The notes under the pieces are model-generated. The model was not told the DNA's origin, did not search any database, and worked only from the letters and a program-made list of their open reading frames with translations. A stretch of 63,491 nt of DNA from Methylovulum psychrotolerans (lineage in GTDB: Bacteria; Pseudomonadota; Gammaproteobacteria; Methylococcales; Methylomonadaceae). Made by a program: the position numbers and the translations under genes. The stretch is from positions 36,165 through 99,655 of the forward strand of contig NZ_PGFZ01000011.1 of NCBI RefSeq assembly GCF_002923755.1, given 5' to 3'. Of the stretch, positions 54,193 to 62,973 are shown one piece after another; the stretch's first letter is position 1, and each line of letters begins with the position of its first letter.

Positions 54193-54612
54193 CTGATGTT
54201 ACGCAGACATATTCTGCGATTTAAAAAATAAATAATGAGTCGCTATCGCGACGGCTTTTTTAATCGGGTTCTCGCACCCGAAGGCGAGATACTTTCTTTT
54301 GCTCCGCCAAAAGAAAGTATCCAAAGACAAATCCGCTGGGAGCGGATTTGGATGCACCGCACACGAAGTGCGAGTGCCAGGACGGCACGCGTCAGAAGGC
54401 GGCCCGATTGCCGCTTGATCCTGCGCTTCTCGGTTTTGTCGGGGGTCGGCAGAGAGGGCTCCTGCCTTTATGCCCTTTGGGTGCACCTGCCGACGCGCGG
54501 CATCCCTGCCTCGCCCCTTTATGCCCTATGGGTATTCGGGCTGATCCCGACAAACCCTGCGATGCTCGGCGCGGCAAACGGGAGAAAAGTGACGTTACTG
54601 CGTAACGTCAGC
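54193..54612. mobile_element. MITE-like element B (about 420 bp), ending at the tyrosinase stop codon
   Basis: Left end CTGATGTTACGCAG and right end (reverse complement) CTGACGTTACGCAG match in 13 of 14 bases. The right end also forms a small hairpin GACGTTAC-TGC-GTAACGTC. Both flanks show GGTTAA: directly before the left end and, one base off, after the right end, a candidate 6-bp target duplication. The right duplicate contains the TAA stop of the tyrosinase (read on the minus strand). The inside is a G+C-rich sequence with no real gene. Confidence 0.6.
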
Positions 54613-54614
54613 GG

Positions 54615-56702
54615 TTAATCGAGGAAGTTGAGGGAGACGCCTTCGAGTTTGAGCAGGTCTAGCTCTTCCTCGTAATCGGCACCGATAACGACCAGGGTGA
54701 TCTGTAACTCGTGGGCGCTGGCGAGCAGGTGCCGGGCGCAGTCGGTCACGTCGATGCGGTGGTTGCGCGGCATGTTATGGCTGCGTGTCCGGTGGTCGAA
54801 GTCGCGCGGTTGCGGCGGCGGGGTGGCGCAATGGCCGGGGCCGCCGTAGCAGGCGCCGTGGCCGAAGATGGCCAGATAACCGGCAAAATGCGGGTTGTCG
54901 CGCCAGTCGGTATGGGCATCGGCACCGGGTTGGTTTAAGAACACGCGCACGAAGCAGGAGCGTTCCAGTTGCGGTACCCAGTGCAGGCGGATTTCGGCTT
55001 TACGGAAGCCTAGGGTTTCTGGCGCGACGGCAATCGGTGCGGACAGGAAGCGGCCAACCGGGGCTTCTAGGCCGACGGGCATGAAGTGGCCGCCGCGCAG
55101 GTATTCGTAGCCGAAGCGGGCGATGTTGAGGGTGTCGCGCTGGGTGTAGTTCCACGGCGACAGGATAGCGTCCAGTTCGACGGGGTTGCTGTTGGGGTTT
55201 TGCCCTTGCCATTCCCACCACAGCCTGTCGACATTGACGTGGATGCCCCAGAATATCGGGTCGTAGGAGGCGGTGAGGTTGCTGAACATGTCGCCGAATT
55301 GCGGTTGGCTGTACATGTCGTTACGCGAGTGGAAGCTACGTCCGCCCGCCCTGACCATGCCGTTGCGCCGTGCCGCCAGCTGCGGTGTGGCGGTGCGGGC
55401 GGTGGCGGTTGCGGTGGCCGCGTAGCTGCCTTTGCCGTCTTGGTAGGGGTTTTCGCCGCCTGTCCAGATGTGCAGGGTGTTGTGGGGGTTTTGGTCTAAG
55501 AAGCCGAACGCGGCATCGTAGATGCTGCCGCCGCCAAAGTCGCGGAAGTTGTTCAGGCTCATGATCTGGCGGATGTCGTCGGCACTGGGGTAGTGGTAAT
55601 GGATGGCTTGGTTGATGGTTTTGCCGCCGTATTCGGCGGGGAAGCGCAGGGGATACCACAGCGGGTTGGAGGCGAGCAATGCGTCGAGCAGGCGTTGGCG
55701 GTTGCTGTCTTTCGGGTCTGGGGTCAGTTCGGTGTAGCCGATGACGTTATAGACGTACTCGAAAAACTGGCTTTGCGAGACGAACAGGCAGTGGTCTTCC
55801 GCCAAACGCATAAATGCCGCCGCCTGTTCGGGCGTGGGGCGCGGGTTTAGGCTGTCCAGCAGCTTGGCGGTGACTTTGGGCAGCAGGAAGGCTTGGTGGA
55901 CTTTCGGGGTAATCCAGCCTTGCTCCGGTTGTTCGGGGCGGTATTGCGGCATGGTCCAATCCCAATAGGGCAGGGTCACGTCGCTGTCGAAGTCTTGCAG
56001 GTTTTGCTCAAATTCGTACAGGTAGGCGCGGTGCCAGGGCAGGAAGCGTTCCCAGCCGTGTTGGCAGTGGTTTTGGTGGATCAGGGCTTGGTTGTTGTAG
56101 CTGCGGCGGTCTTCCGGCCATTTGTTCAGAGCGTAGATGTCTTTGAAGGCGGCACGCAGGCGGTTGGCTTCGGCAGTGCCCATGCAGTCGATGTTGACGC
56201 GTTGCTTAGGTTCGCCGGGGCGGCGCACGCGGCGCATTCCGTCGGGGGCGACGTTAAATTCGTGGCGTTCGCGTACCGAAATGGTCAGCGATTCTAGGGT
56301 TTCGCCTTGTACGGGCAGGGGCGGTTGGGTGTCGGGGTCTTCTTCGGGGCAACCGTCGTCTATCCAGGCGCTGATAAAGCCGATGTCGGCGGCGCTGATG
56401 GTGGTGGTCCAGCGCGGGTAGCGGCTATCGTCGAACGGAGCCTGGCCTTGTAGGCCTAAGATCAGGCCGGACGCGGCGCTGCGCCGATAGTTGGGGTTGT
56501 CGATAGGGTGGCCGCAACAGGTGGTCGGTGTGGCGGCGGCGATTAAGGGGATATCACCAATGCGGGCGGCCAGCAGGGCGGGCAGGCCTTGCCGCCAAAA
56601 ATGGCCTAAGCCGCCGTAATCGGCGCTGCTGTTCTGGGCGGCGGCTTCCAGAATGGCGATGACCTGCCGGTAGCGGCTCGGTGGGGTAAGTTGCGATGAC
56701 AT
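54615..56702 (-). CDS. tyrosinase-family copper enzyme with N-terminal domain
   Basis: The 695-residue type 3 copper protein has copper A in [25 protein letters not shown] and copper B in NTLHIWTGG plus [19 protein letters not shown]. The second histidine of the usual HH pair is retained and the first replaced by Ile. Its first 135 residues form a separate domain with [22 protein letters not shown] and [11 protein letters not shown], resembling cytochrome-c-like cores found in copper enzyme fusions, though no CxxCH haem motif is present. No signal peptide. The C-terminal about 180 residues have a beta-rich extra domain. It heads the lodA/lodB strand. Confidence 0.85.
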   Translation of the reverse strand: MSSQLTPPSRYRQVIAILEAAAQNSSADYGGLGHFWRQGLPALLAARIGDIPLIAAATPTTCCGHPIDNPNYRRSAASGLILGLQGQAPFDDSRYPRWTTTISAADIGFISAWIDDGCPEEDPDTQPPLPVQGETLESLTISVRERHEFNVAPDGMRRVRRPGEPKQRVNIDCMGTAEANRLRAAFKDIYALNKWPEDRRSYNNQALIHQNHCQHGWERFLPWHRAYLYEFEQNLQDFDSDVTLPYWDWTMPQYRPEQPEQGWITPKVHQAFLLPKVTAKLLDSLNPRPTPEQAAAFMRLAEDHCLFVSQSQFFEYVYNVIGYTELTPDPKDSNRQRLLDALLASNPLWYPLRFPAEYGGKTINQAIHYHYPSADDIRQIMSLNNFRDFGGGSIYDAAFGFLDQNPHNTLHIWTGGENPYQDGKGSYAATATATARTATPQLAARRNGMVRAGGRSFHSRNDMYSQPQFGDMFSNLTASYDPIFWGIHVNVDRLWWEWQGQNPNSNPVELDAILSPWNYTQRDTLNIARFGYEYLRGGHFMPVGLEAPVGRFLSAPIAVAPETLGFRKAEIRLHWVPQLERSCFVRVFLNQPGADAHTDWRDNPHFAGYLAIFGHGACYGGPGHCATPPPQPRDFDHRTRSHNMPRNHRIDVTDCARHLLASAHELQITLVVIGADYEEELDLLKLEGVSLNFLD

Positions 56703-57133
56703 TAGGGGCTCCTCTGCGGTTAAGAATGCGCTTGCCGTGCCGTATCCGTCCGCATGGGCGGTTCCGGGGCGGCGACGTTATCCGTCGGTTATTATTAGGC
56801 TGTTTTTGACGGCGGCGGCGTACAGTAGCAAGACATTTTGCTAAATTCTATTAGGTAATACCGAAAAAAGTGTGAGTTTTTAACACAATGGTTTTTTGTG
56901 TTGGTAGTTTATTGATTTTGTTGGTGTTGTTGACGGAGGATTTTTTGGGCGGGCGGGAAAAAATGCGTGATGGCAGAGGTGTTGGCCTAGGGCGTTTTTA
57001 GCTGTTTTTGCATCGTCAAGTGCGGCATGAACGGCTGGGAATACGCTTGTGCCTAGCGCTTCGCGCCAAGATTTTACTTTGGCTACTATTGCGAAGATAA
57101 TAGCCACATGATTCTGGCCGCACCCTTACACCT
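56703..57133. other. intergenic region, probable divergent promoters
   Basis: No gene is supported. It lies between the tyrosinase start (minus strand) and the first Rpn-type gene (plus strand) and should hold both promoters. An AT-rich block with long T and A runs spans 56800-56900. No paired repeat was found. Confidence 0.5.
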
Positions 57134-58063
57134 ATGCCCATAGACCATGATCGCTTGTTTAAAGAGCTGCTGACGATATTTTTTACGGACTTTATCGCCC
57201 TGTTCCAACCGGAACTGTTGGGCTGGTTCGAGCCGGACAGCGTCACGTTTTTGGACAAGGAGATTTTTACCGACATCTTTGGCGGCGAGCGCCATGAGGC
57301 GGATTTGGTGGCGAACGTCCGCTGCAAAGGGGGATCGGCGTGTTTTTTAATCCATATCGAGACTCAAGCCAAGCGCCAGCCTGATTTTGCCCCGCGCATG
57401 TTCAAATACTTCGTCCGTTTGCACGAAAAGCACCGCGTACCCATTTACCCCATCGCCGTGCTGTCTTACGATAGCCCGCGTACGCCGGAACCGGACAGCT
57501 ATAGCGTGGCTTTCCCCGATTGGGAGGTTCTGGCGTTCCGCTTCCGCACCGTGCAGCTGAACCGCCTGAACTGGCGCGATTATCTGGGCAGCCACAATCC
57601 GGTCGCCAGCGCCTTGATGGCGAAAATGGCGATAGAGCCGAAAGACCGACCACGGGTGAAGGCTGAATGTTTGCGGCTGTTGGTGACGCTCAAGCTCGAC
57701 CCCGCCCGCAGCCGTTTTATATCGGGCTTTATCGACACTTATTTGCGTTTGCAACGCGAAGAGCTACCCATTTTTGACCACTTAATCCATACTGAATTTT
57801 TACCCACCGAACAGGAGCAAGCGATGGAACTGACGACCAGCTGGAAAGAAGAAGGTATTCAAATTGGTATCCAACAAGGCCTCAAACAAGGTTTCCACCA
57901 GGGCGAATACCACGCGCTCAAACGCCTGTTGACCCGCCGTTTCCAAACCTTGCCCGACGATGTGCTGGCCCGCATCGAAGCCGCCCCACAGGAACAGTTG
58001 GAGCAATGGCTGGACAACACCTTGGATGCCGCCACCTTAGAAGACGTGTTCCGAAACCATTGA
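57134..58063 (+). CDS. Rpn/DUF4351-type putative nuclease, copy 1
   Basis: The 309-residue protein belongs to the Rpn/PD-(D/E)XK transposase-like group. The N-terminal MPIDHDRLFKELLTIFFTDFIALF is followed by DLVANVRCKGGSACFLIHIETQAKR, which carries the D ... E-x-Q nuclease signature. A helical region with NWRDYLGSHNPVASALMAKMAIEP comes next. The C-terminal repeat helices with IQIGIQQGLKQGFHQGE and LLTRRFQTLPDDVLARIEAA match the DUF4351-like tail. Rpn proteins promote recombination in E. coli and some are phage-defence factors. The second gene starts 9 bp after this stop codon. Confidence 0.82.
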   Translation: MPIDHDRLFKELLTIFFTDFIALFQPELLGWFEPDSVTFLDKEIFTDIFGGERHEADLVANVRCKGGSACFLIHIETQAKRQPDFAPRMFKYFVRLHEKHRVPIYPIAVLSYDSPRTPEPDSYSVAFPDWEVLAFRFRTVQLNRLNWRDYLGSHNPVASALMAKMAIEPKDRPRVKAECLRLLVTLKLDPARSRFISGFIDTYLRLQREELPIFDHLIHTEFLPTEQEQAMELTTSWKEEGIQIGIQQGLKQGFHQGEYHALKRLLTRRFQTLPDDVLARIEAAPQEQLEQWLDNTLDAATLEDVFRNH

Positions 58064-58071
58064 GCCGTGCC

Positions 58072-59013
58072 ATGCCCATAGACCATGACCGTCTGTTTAA
58101 AGAGCTGCTGACGATATTCTTCACAGATTTTATCGCCCTGTTCAGGCCAGAACTGCACGGTTGGCTGGAGCCCGATAGCGTGGCGTTTTTGGATAAGGAA
58201 ATTTTTACCGACATCCTCGATGGTGACCGCCATGAGGCGGATTTGGTGGCGACCGTGCGCTGTAAAGGTGAGCCTGCGTGTTTTTTGGTGCATATCGAGA
58301 CCCAGGCGAAACGCCAGCCCGATTTTGCGCGGCGCATGTTCAAATACTTCGCCCGTTTGCACGAAAAGCACGGCTTGCCTGTCTACCCTATCGCCGTCTT
58401 GTCTTACGACACGCCCAGCACCCCGAAACCCGACCGCTATAGCGTGGCCTTCCCCGACGGGGAGGTGCTGGCGTTCCGCTTCCGTACTGTGCAACTGAAC
58501 CGCCTGAACTGGCGCGATTATCTGGGCAGCCATAACCCGGTCGCCAGTGCCTTGATGGCGAAAATGGCGATAGAGCCGAAAGATAGGCCACGGGTGAAGG
58601 CCGAATGTTTGCGGCTGTTGGTGACGCTCAAGCTCGACCCCGCCCGCAGCCGTTTTATATCGGGCTTTATCGACACTTATTTGCGTTTGCAGCGCGAAGA
58701 GCTACAGATTTTTGACCACTTAATCCATACTGAATTTTTACCCACCGAACAGGAGCAAGCGATGGAACTGACGACTAGCTGGAAAGAAGAAGGTATCCAA
58801 GAAGGGCTGCAACGCGGCTTTAGCCAAGGGATGCAGCAAGGTATCCAACAAGGTGAATACCGCGCCCTTATACGCCTGTTGACCCGTCGTTTCCAAGCCC
58901 TCCCCGCCGATGTGTTGGCCCGTATCGAAGCCGCCCAACCGGAACAATTGGAACAATGGTTGGACAACACCTTGGATGCCACCACCTTGGATGATGTGTT
59001 CCGCAACCATTAA
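58072..59013 (+). CDS. Rpn/DUF4351-type putative nuclease, copy 2
   Basis: The 313-residue tandem paralogue of the preceding protein keeps the same catalytic segment (DLVATVRCKGEPACFLVHIETQAKR). The C-terminal part has an additional repeat (EGLQRGFSQGMQQGIQQGE), so the helical Gln/Gly repeat length differs between copies. The start is the ATG at MPIDHDRLF; the longer upstream frame reads through the end of copy 1. DNA identity is highest over the middle (57560-57845 against 58500-58790), which suggests gene conversion, while the ends differ more. Confidence 0.82.
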   Translation: MPIDHDRLFKELLTIFFTDFIALFRPELHGWLEPDSVAFLDKEIFTDILDGDRHEADLVATVRCKGEPACFLVHIETQAKRQPDFARRMFKYFARLHEKHGLPVYPIAVLSYDTPSTPKPDRYSVAFPDGEVLAFRFRTVQLNRLNWRDYLGSHNPVASALMAKMAIEPKDRPRVKAECLRLLVTLKLDPARSRFISGFIDTYLRLQREELQIFDHLIHTEFLPTEQEQAMELTTSWKEEGIQEGLQRGFSQGMQQGIQQGEYRALIRLLTRRFQALPADVLARIEAAQPEQLEQWLDNTLDATTLDDVFRNH

Positions 59014-59014
59014 G

Positions 59015-59176
59015 CCCCTCTCCCAGCCCTTTCCTTCGCAGGGGAGCGAACGGGCCGCTTCCCCGTCGTACGGGCGAAGCTCAGGTGAAAAAGCGCCTCC
59101 CCTGGCAAAGGGGAGGTTGGGAAGGGGTTGCCGTGTTTTCATCCAGATAACAGATTTATTTCATGCAGTTCCCTTA
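59015..59176. repeat. MITE-like element A, decayed copy
   Basis: Shares with 42196-42413 and 51083-51301 the C-rich segment, the CCCTTTCC...GGGGAGG inner hairpin, and the right end (CAGATTTATTTCATGC then GTTCCCTTACC). The left end is missing or eroded. It begins right after the copy-2 stop codon. Confidence 0.65.
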
Positions 59177-60471
59177 CCCATTCCTTAGCTGCCTGACTCG
59201 GCGCCAGCGTATAGGCCAAGCCGTTACGGTAAAGCCCTTAATAAAGCCAACCTAACCTAACCTAACCCAGTAGTAAGTATTGAGCGGCTCTGCCTGCTTA
59301 GCGGCGTTGTTTTGCCGTTAAATTTTGGGCTGGCGTGTTGCCGCGCTGCGGCGGCTTTGTGTGGGCTGTATAAACGGCATGTCTCCTCATCGTATACGCG
59401 ATGAAAAAAAGGCCTTAGCTTTGGCATGAGCCTGTTATGCCGATAAAGTGCCGCCGGATAGTTTCGTTCCTTCGCCCCCCTCCTTTGTCCCTTCCTTTTT
59501 GCTGATATTCCCAGGCGGTTTTACCTTGTTTGGAATGGCTGGTGTTTGCCCAAATTTCTGGTTGCCTTATCCCGATGGGGCTTTTGCTAAGCTGTAGGTG
59601 TTTGCCTGGGGCGGCTTTGTAATGTTGGCTGAAGGCGGGCTTTTCTTGTCGGCCTAGAGGCCGCAGGGCATTTTAGGGGTGGGCCGTTTTGCTCTGTTAG
59701 GGGTAATAGGATTTACTTAGCACAGTAAAAAAGTGTGGGGGCATGCGCATATAAAGTAATAATGGCGTTTTTTAGGCAACAAGATGCGGATTAGTACCAT
59801 AGCGATTTTTCAAAACTATTGCTATTAATTAGTGCCAGAAAAAACGTGAATTTTTCACATAATTTATTTTTTGTCGATGAGTTTATTGAAATTATTGAGA
59901 GGTTTTTTTCATGTCAGGGCTAGGAATTGCGGGATAAGCCGGAATATTTGGCCTTATGGGGGGTTAACGGGGCTTTAGTTGCTGCTCAGGCGGCGGCAGT
60001 CGGTGCGGATACGGGATTTAGGCTTCTTATTAAGATATTAATAAATTCTAAATAATGATTGCGGTGAAGCCTGTAGTTTTTTGTTGGTGAGGATAAGGGT
60101 TATCGCTAGGGCAGAGGAGGCCGCTGAGGCCGGGGGGGTAAACGCGTTGGCGAAAAAGCCTTTAAAGACGCTATAACCTATTGTTTTTTTAACGATAAAG
60201 AAAATAGGCTGTCCGGTCTGGTCATTTCGGATGGATTTTCGCTTTAGGGAAACACGGAGTTTGGCCTGTGGCGTAAATGTTGGGTTTCTCAAGGGGGAGG
60301 CGGAAAGCCGGGGCGGATGAGTTGGCTTAAGCCGATGCCGACCGGTCGGGGGAGGAAGACCGGGGCGGCTGGCTTAAGCCAAACACTATTGGGGGGTACG
60401 CCAGTTGGGTGGCTTAGGCGGGCGGGCCGTGTGCTGGCGCCGCGCCGCCCATTGCCGCTAGGCGAAGAGGT
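59177..60471. other. 1.3-kb intergenic region between Rpn genes and the phage repressor
   Basis: No gene is supported. A short tandem CCTAA array (AACCTAACCTAACCTAACCC near 59248) stands out, and several long T- and A-rich stretches lie between 59690 and 59900. An 84-codon minus-strand frame near 60038 lacks ribosome-binding site and motifs. The region may contain the prophage junction; no attachment repeat was found. Confidence 0.5.
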
Positions 60472-61176
60472 CTAGCGTAACACTGACCACCAGAACACGC
60501 GGCCTAAGATGATGAGTTTTTCGGCATCTGTGCCGATGCAATCGACATCTTGATATTCGTGTTCGTTGTAGCTGCGGATGCGGATACCGCCTGCGCCGCC
60601 GAGGATACGGTATAAGCGTTTGACCAGCAATTGTCCTTCATAGTCGACGGCGTAGATGTCGCCGTCTTTAATGCGGGTGCTGCTGGTGTCGATGCCAGCG
60701 GTGCAGCCGTCAGGCAGGACTGGCTCCATGCTGTCGCCGGAGACTTTGACGCAGGCGGCGTGTTCGGCGGAAACGCCGACGCGCTTGAGGGTAGCTTTGG
60801 CGAAGCGCAGTTTCGCGCCGGGGTTTTCCGCGACGTGGAATTTGCCGGTGCCGGCGGAAAGTTCGACTTCACGGTAGAAAGGCAGTTCGACTTCGTCGTC
60901 CAGCAGCGGCGTGTTGCTGTCCCATTCGTCGAAACCGCCGATCAGTTCGGCGTTAGCGGCGGTGGAGGGGTTGGAGCGCATGGTGCCGGTGGCCAGCCAT
61001 TGCATGTCCACATTCAGGGCAGAAGCCAACTGGATGAGTTTTTTGGTTTCTTTGGTCTTGCCGGAGGTGAGTTTGTAGATAGCGGCTTGGGACAGGCCTG
61101 CCCTTTCTGCCAAAGATTGCTGGGTGAAGCCTTGTTCGGCCATTTTTTGGTTGATTCTATCTGCTAATGTTTTCAT
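60472..61176 (-). CDS. phage CI/LexA-type repressor (XRE plus S24 peptidase)
   Basis: The 234-residue protein has an N-terminal XRE helix-turn-helix (KTLADRINQKMAEQGFTQQSLAERAGLSQAAIYKLTSGKTKE). The LexA-type peptidase domain has catalytic Ser in KVSGDSMEPVLPDG and Lys in YEGQLLVKRLYRI. Self-cleavage after DNA damage would release lysogeny. The ATG chosen starts MKTLADRINQK; an upstream ATG adds 12 residues without support. It is divergent from the replication gene and should control the long region between them. Confidence 0.9.
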   Translation of the reverse strand: MKTLADRINQKMAEQGFTQQSLAERAGLSQAAIYKLTSGKTKETKKLIQLASALNVDMQWLATGTMRSNPSTAANAELIGGFDEWDSNTPLLDDEVELPFYREVELSAGTGKFHVAENPGAKLRFAKATLKRVGVSAEHAACVKVSGDSMEPVLPDGCTAGIDTSSTRIKDGDIYAVDYEGQLLVKRLYRILGGAGGIRIRSYNEHEYQDVDCIGTDAEKLIILGRVFWWSVLR

Positions 61177-62079
61177 AGGTCTGTAAGTGATGTGGTTAGG
61201 GCAGTATCGCATTACTAGGGTGATTTCCGCTAGAAAAGGCCTTAGTTATTGACAACGAACTACTATTGTAATATTTTATTACCCATGCGAAAAATAAAAG
61301 CGGCGAATAATGCCAATAATGGATAGTCCAGCCAAGTTTTTTGGCTATAAGTATCTATACATGGCGGGCAAGGGCTAGTAAGGCGATTGCTTGAAATAGA
61401 CGGGCCTTTATTCTCTAGGGTAATAACCATTGAGAAGCATTCCTCAACGTCGTGCAGATTGCCGGCATAATGCCGATAATCCTTGTCAATCCTAATAGAT
61501 TAGCACTGTCTGACGGTGATGTCCATACCGTAGTCAAGGTAGCATTTATTCTTAGGCGACAAGGGTTTGGTGCTTTCGGCGTGGCGGTTTCGCTTGCTCA
61601 AGTAATTGACCATCGTTCAGGAATAGAGTTCATAAAAGTAGTTCAAGTATGATAACTAATCCGTTTTAATTGGGGTTTCGAGTACATCTGTGTTAAGCAA
61701 GGGGGTGGGGTGACGAAAAATGATAGGCGGGCTAGGGCGTTATTGTTGCGCCCGCCACCGCCGCAAACCAACGCGTTCCGTTGGTTTCGGGTGGCTGAGA
61801 GGGTTAGTGATAGCGAGGCGGTGGAGAATGACCGCAAACGCCGTTGCGCCCGATTTAGGGCCTAACACTAAGCGGGCGTTATTGTACTAATTTAAAGGGT
61901 TAATGGTAAAGCGAATGAGAAATATTCATATTTGATTAGGGTAATGGTTTTTTAAGGTGGCTTGGCAAGCGGCTTGTTAGGGTTAAGGTGACCGGTTGCT
62001 TATAGGCAACAACATATCAGTGCGCGGGTAAAAAGCAAATTTGTTTGGGCGGTGGGCAAAACAGTGTAGGAGGGATGGT
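61177..62079. other. control region between phage repressor and replication gene
   Basis: No gene is supported; a 66-codon frame near 61452 shows no Cro-like helix. The motif TAGGGTAAT or variants recurs near 61216, 61417 and 61935 and could be a regulator binding site. A sigma-70-like promoter is listed separately. The absence of a recognisable cro gene over 900 bp is unusual for this type of phage region. Confidence 0.5.
61249..61277 (+). promoter_or_regulatory. rightward sigma-70-like promoter with imperfect palindrome
   Basis: TTGACA, a 17-base spacer and TATTTT point toward the replication genes. The -35 and spacer overlap an imperfect palindrome (ATTGACAA ... TTGTAAT) that could be a CI operator. 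Assignment rests on motif spacing only. Confidence 0.45.
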
Positions 62080-62973
62080 ATGCGGGATTACGGTAAAGTG
62101 TCGCCGAAGTTTTGGACGGGGCGGACGGGTAAGGCCATTAAGGCGGAAGGGATGGAGGCGGTGTTGGTGGCGATGTATCTGATGACCTCACCCCATGCCG
62201 ATATGTTGGGGGTCTATTATTTGCCGACGGTGTATATCGCCCACGATACGGGTTTGCCGTTGGCAGGGGCTTGTAAGGGCCTGGACGGCTGTATCAAGGC
62301 GGGGTTTTGCGCGTATGACCGGGCTTTGGAACTGGTATGGGTGCGCAAGATGGCCTTGTATCAGATCGGCGGGGCGTTGCAACTTAAGGATAACCGGGTG
62401 AAGGCGGTGGAAAAGGCCTTTTTGGAGTTGCCGGTTTGTGAGCATTTGCGCGGGTTTTATGCCTTGTATCGGGCGCATTTCCATTTGCCGGCCCATCCGG
62501 GGATTGTGGATGCGGAGCAGGCCCCTTTACAGCCCCTTGCTAGCCAAGAACAGGAGCAAGAACAAGAACAAGAACAGGAACAGGAGCAAGAGCAGAAACA
62601 AGAACAAGATAAGGCATCGCCGCGTTTGGCGGCGGGGCGTAAAGGCAATGCGGCGGAACTGTTGTTGGCGGAGTATGGCGTGGGTGCGGAGTTGGCGCGG
62701 GATTTTATCGCCCACCGTCTGGCGAAGAAGTCGCCGATCACCAAAACCATGTTGGCGGGGCTGGTTAGGGAAGCGGCGGCCGCTCAGCTGACGGTGGCGC
62801 AGGCGGTGCAGTTATGTATCGAACGCAATTGGCAGGGCTTTAAGGCGGAGTGGGTGGCGGGCAGTAAGGCGGTAGTGCCGGGGTCTGTCCGCACGGCACC
62901 GATGTATGTGCCTAAGGAGCAACGCCGGACGGCAGGCCTGGTGATTGAGTCGACGGCGACGAGGTTGGTATGA
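62080..62973 (+). CDS. phage replication protein with Gln-Glu tract
   Basis: The 297-residue protein has an N-terminal part MRDYGKVSPKFWTGRTGKAIKA, then MEAVLVAMYLMTSPHADMLGVYYLP and YIAHDTGLPLAGACKGLDGCIKA, the pattern of phage replication initiators with a helix-turn-helix head. A Gln-Glu tract of about 20 residues (QEQEQEQ...) links it to a C-terminal helical domain (ELLLAEYGVGAELARDFIAHRLAKK). An AGGAGGG ribosome-binding site lies just ahead of the ATG. The next gene overlaps by 4 bp (ATGA), as expected for an initiator followed by a helicase loader-like partner. Confidence 0.75.
   Translation: MRDYGKVSPKFWTGRTGKAIKAEGMEAVLVAMYLMTSPHADMLGVYYLPTVYIAHDTGLPLAGACKGLDGCIKAGFCAYDRALELVWVRKMALYQIGGALQLKDNRVKAVEKAFLELPVCEHLRGFYALYRAHFHLPAHPGIVDAEQAPLQPLASQEQEQEQEQEQEQEQEQKQEQDKASPRLAAGRKGNAAELLLAEYGVGAELARDFIAHRLAKKSPITKTMLAGLVREAAAAQLTVAQAVQLCIERNWQGFKAEWVAGSKAVVPGSVRTAPMYVPKEQRRTAGLVIESTATRLV
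62545..62607 (+). repeat. CAAGAA-type microsatellite encoding the Gln-Glu tract
   Basis: About ten CAR-GAR hexamer units inside the phage replication gene. Pure in reading-frame phase, so length changes would be in multiples of six bases and keep the frame. Possible linker-length variation; not a CRISPR. Confidence 0.8.

Noticed and set aside
54235-54618. 127-codon frame inside element B
   Set aside because: It lies inside the MITE-like element; the repetitive composition (LYALW repeats) reflects the repeat, not a protein family.
60038-60292. 84-codon minus-strand frame near the prophage
   Set aside because: No ribosome-binding site and no motif; composition resembles intergenic sequence.
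61452-61652. 66-codon frame in the phage control region as a Cro candidate
   Set aside because: No helix-turn-helix signature and no suitable start signal.
62545-62607. CAAGAA array as a CRISPR or recombination site
   Set aside because: There are no spacers; it encodes a Gln-Glu tract in frame inside a gene.
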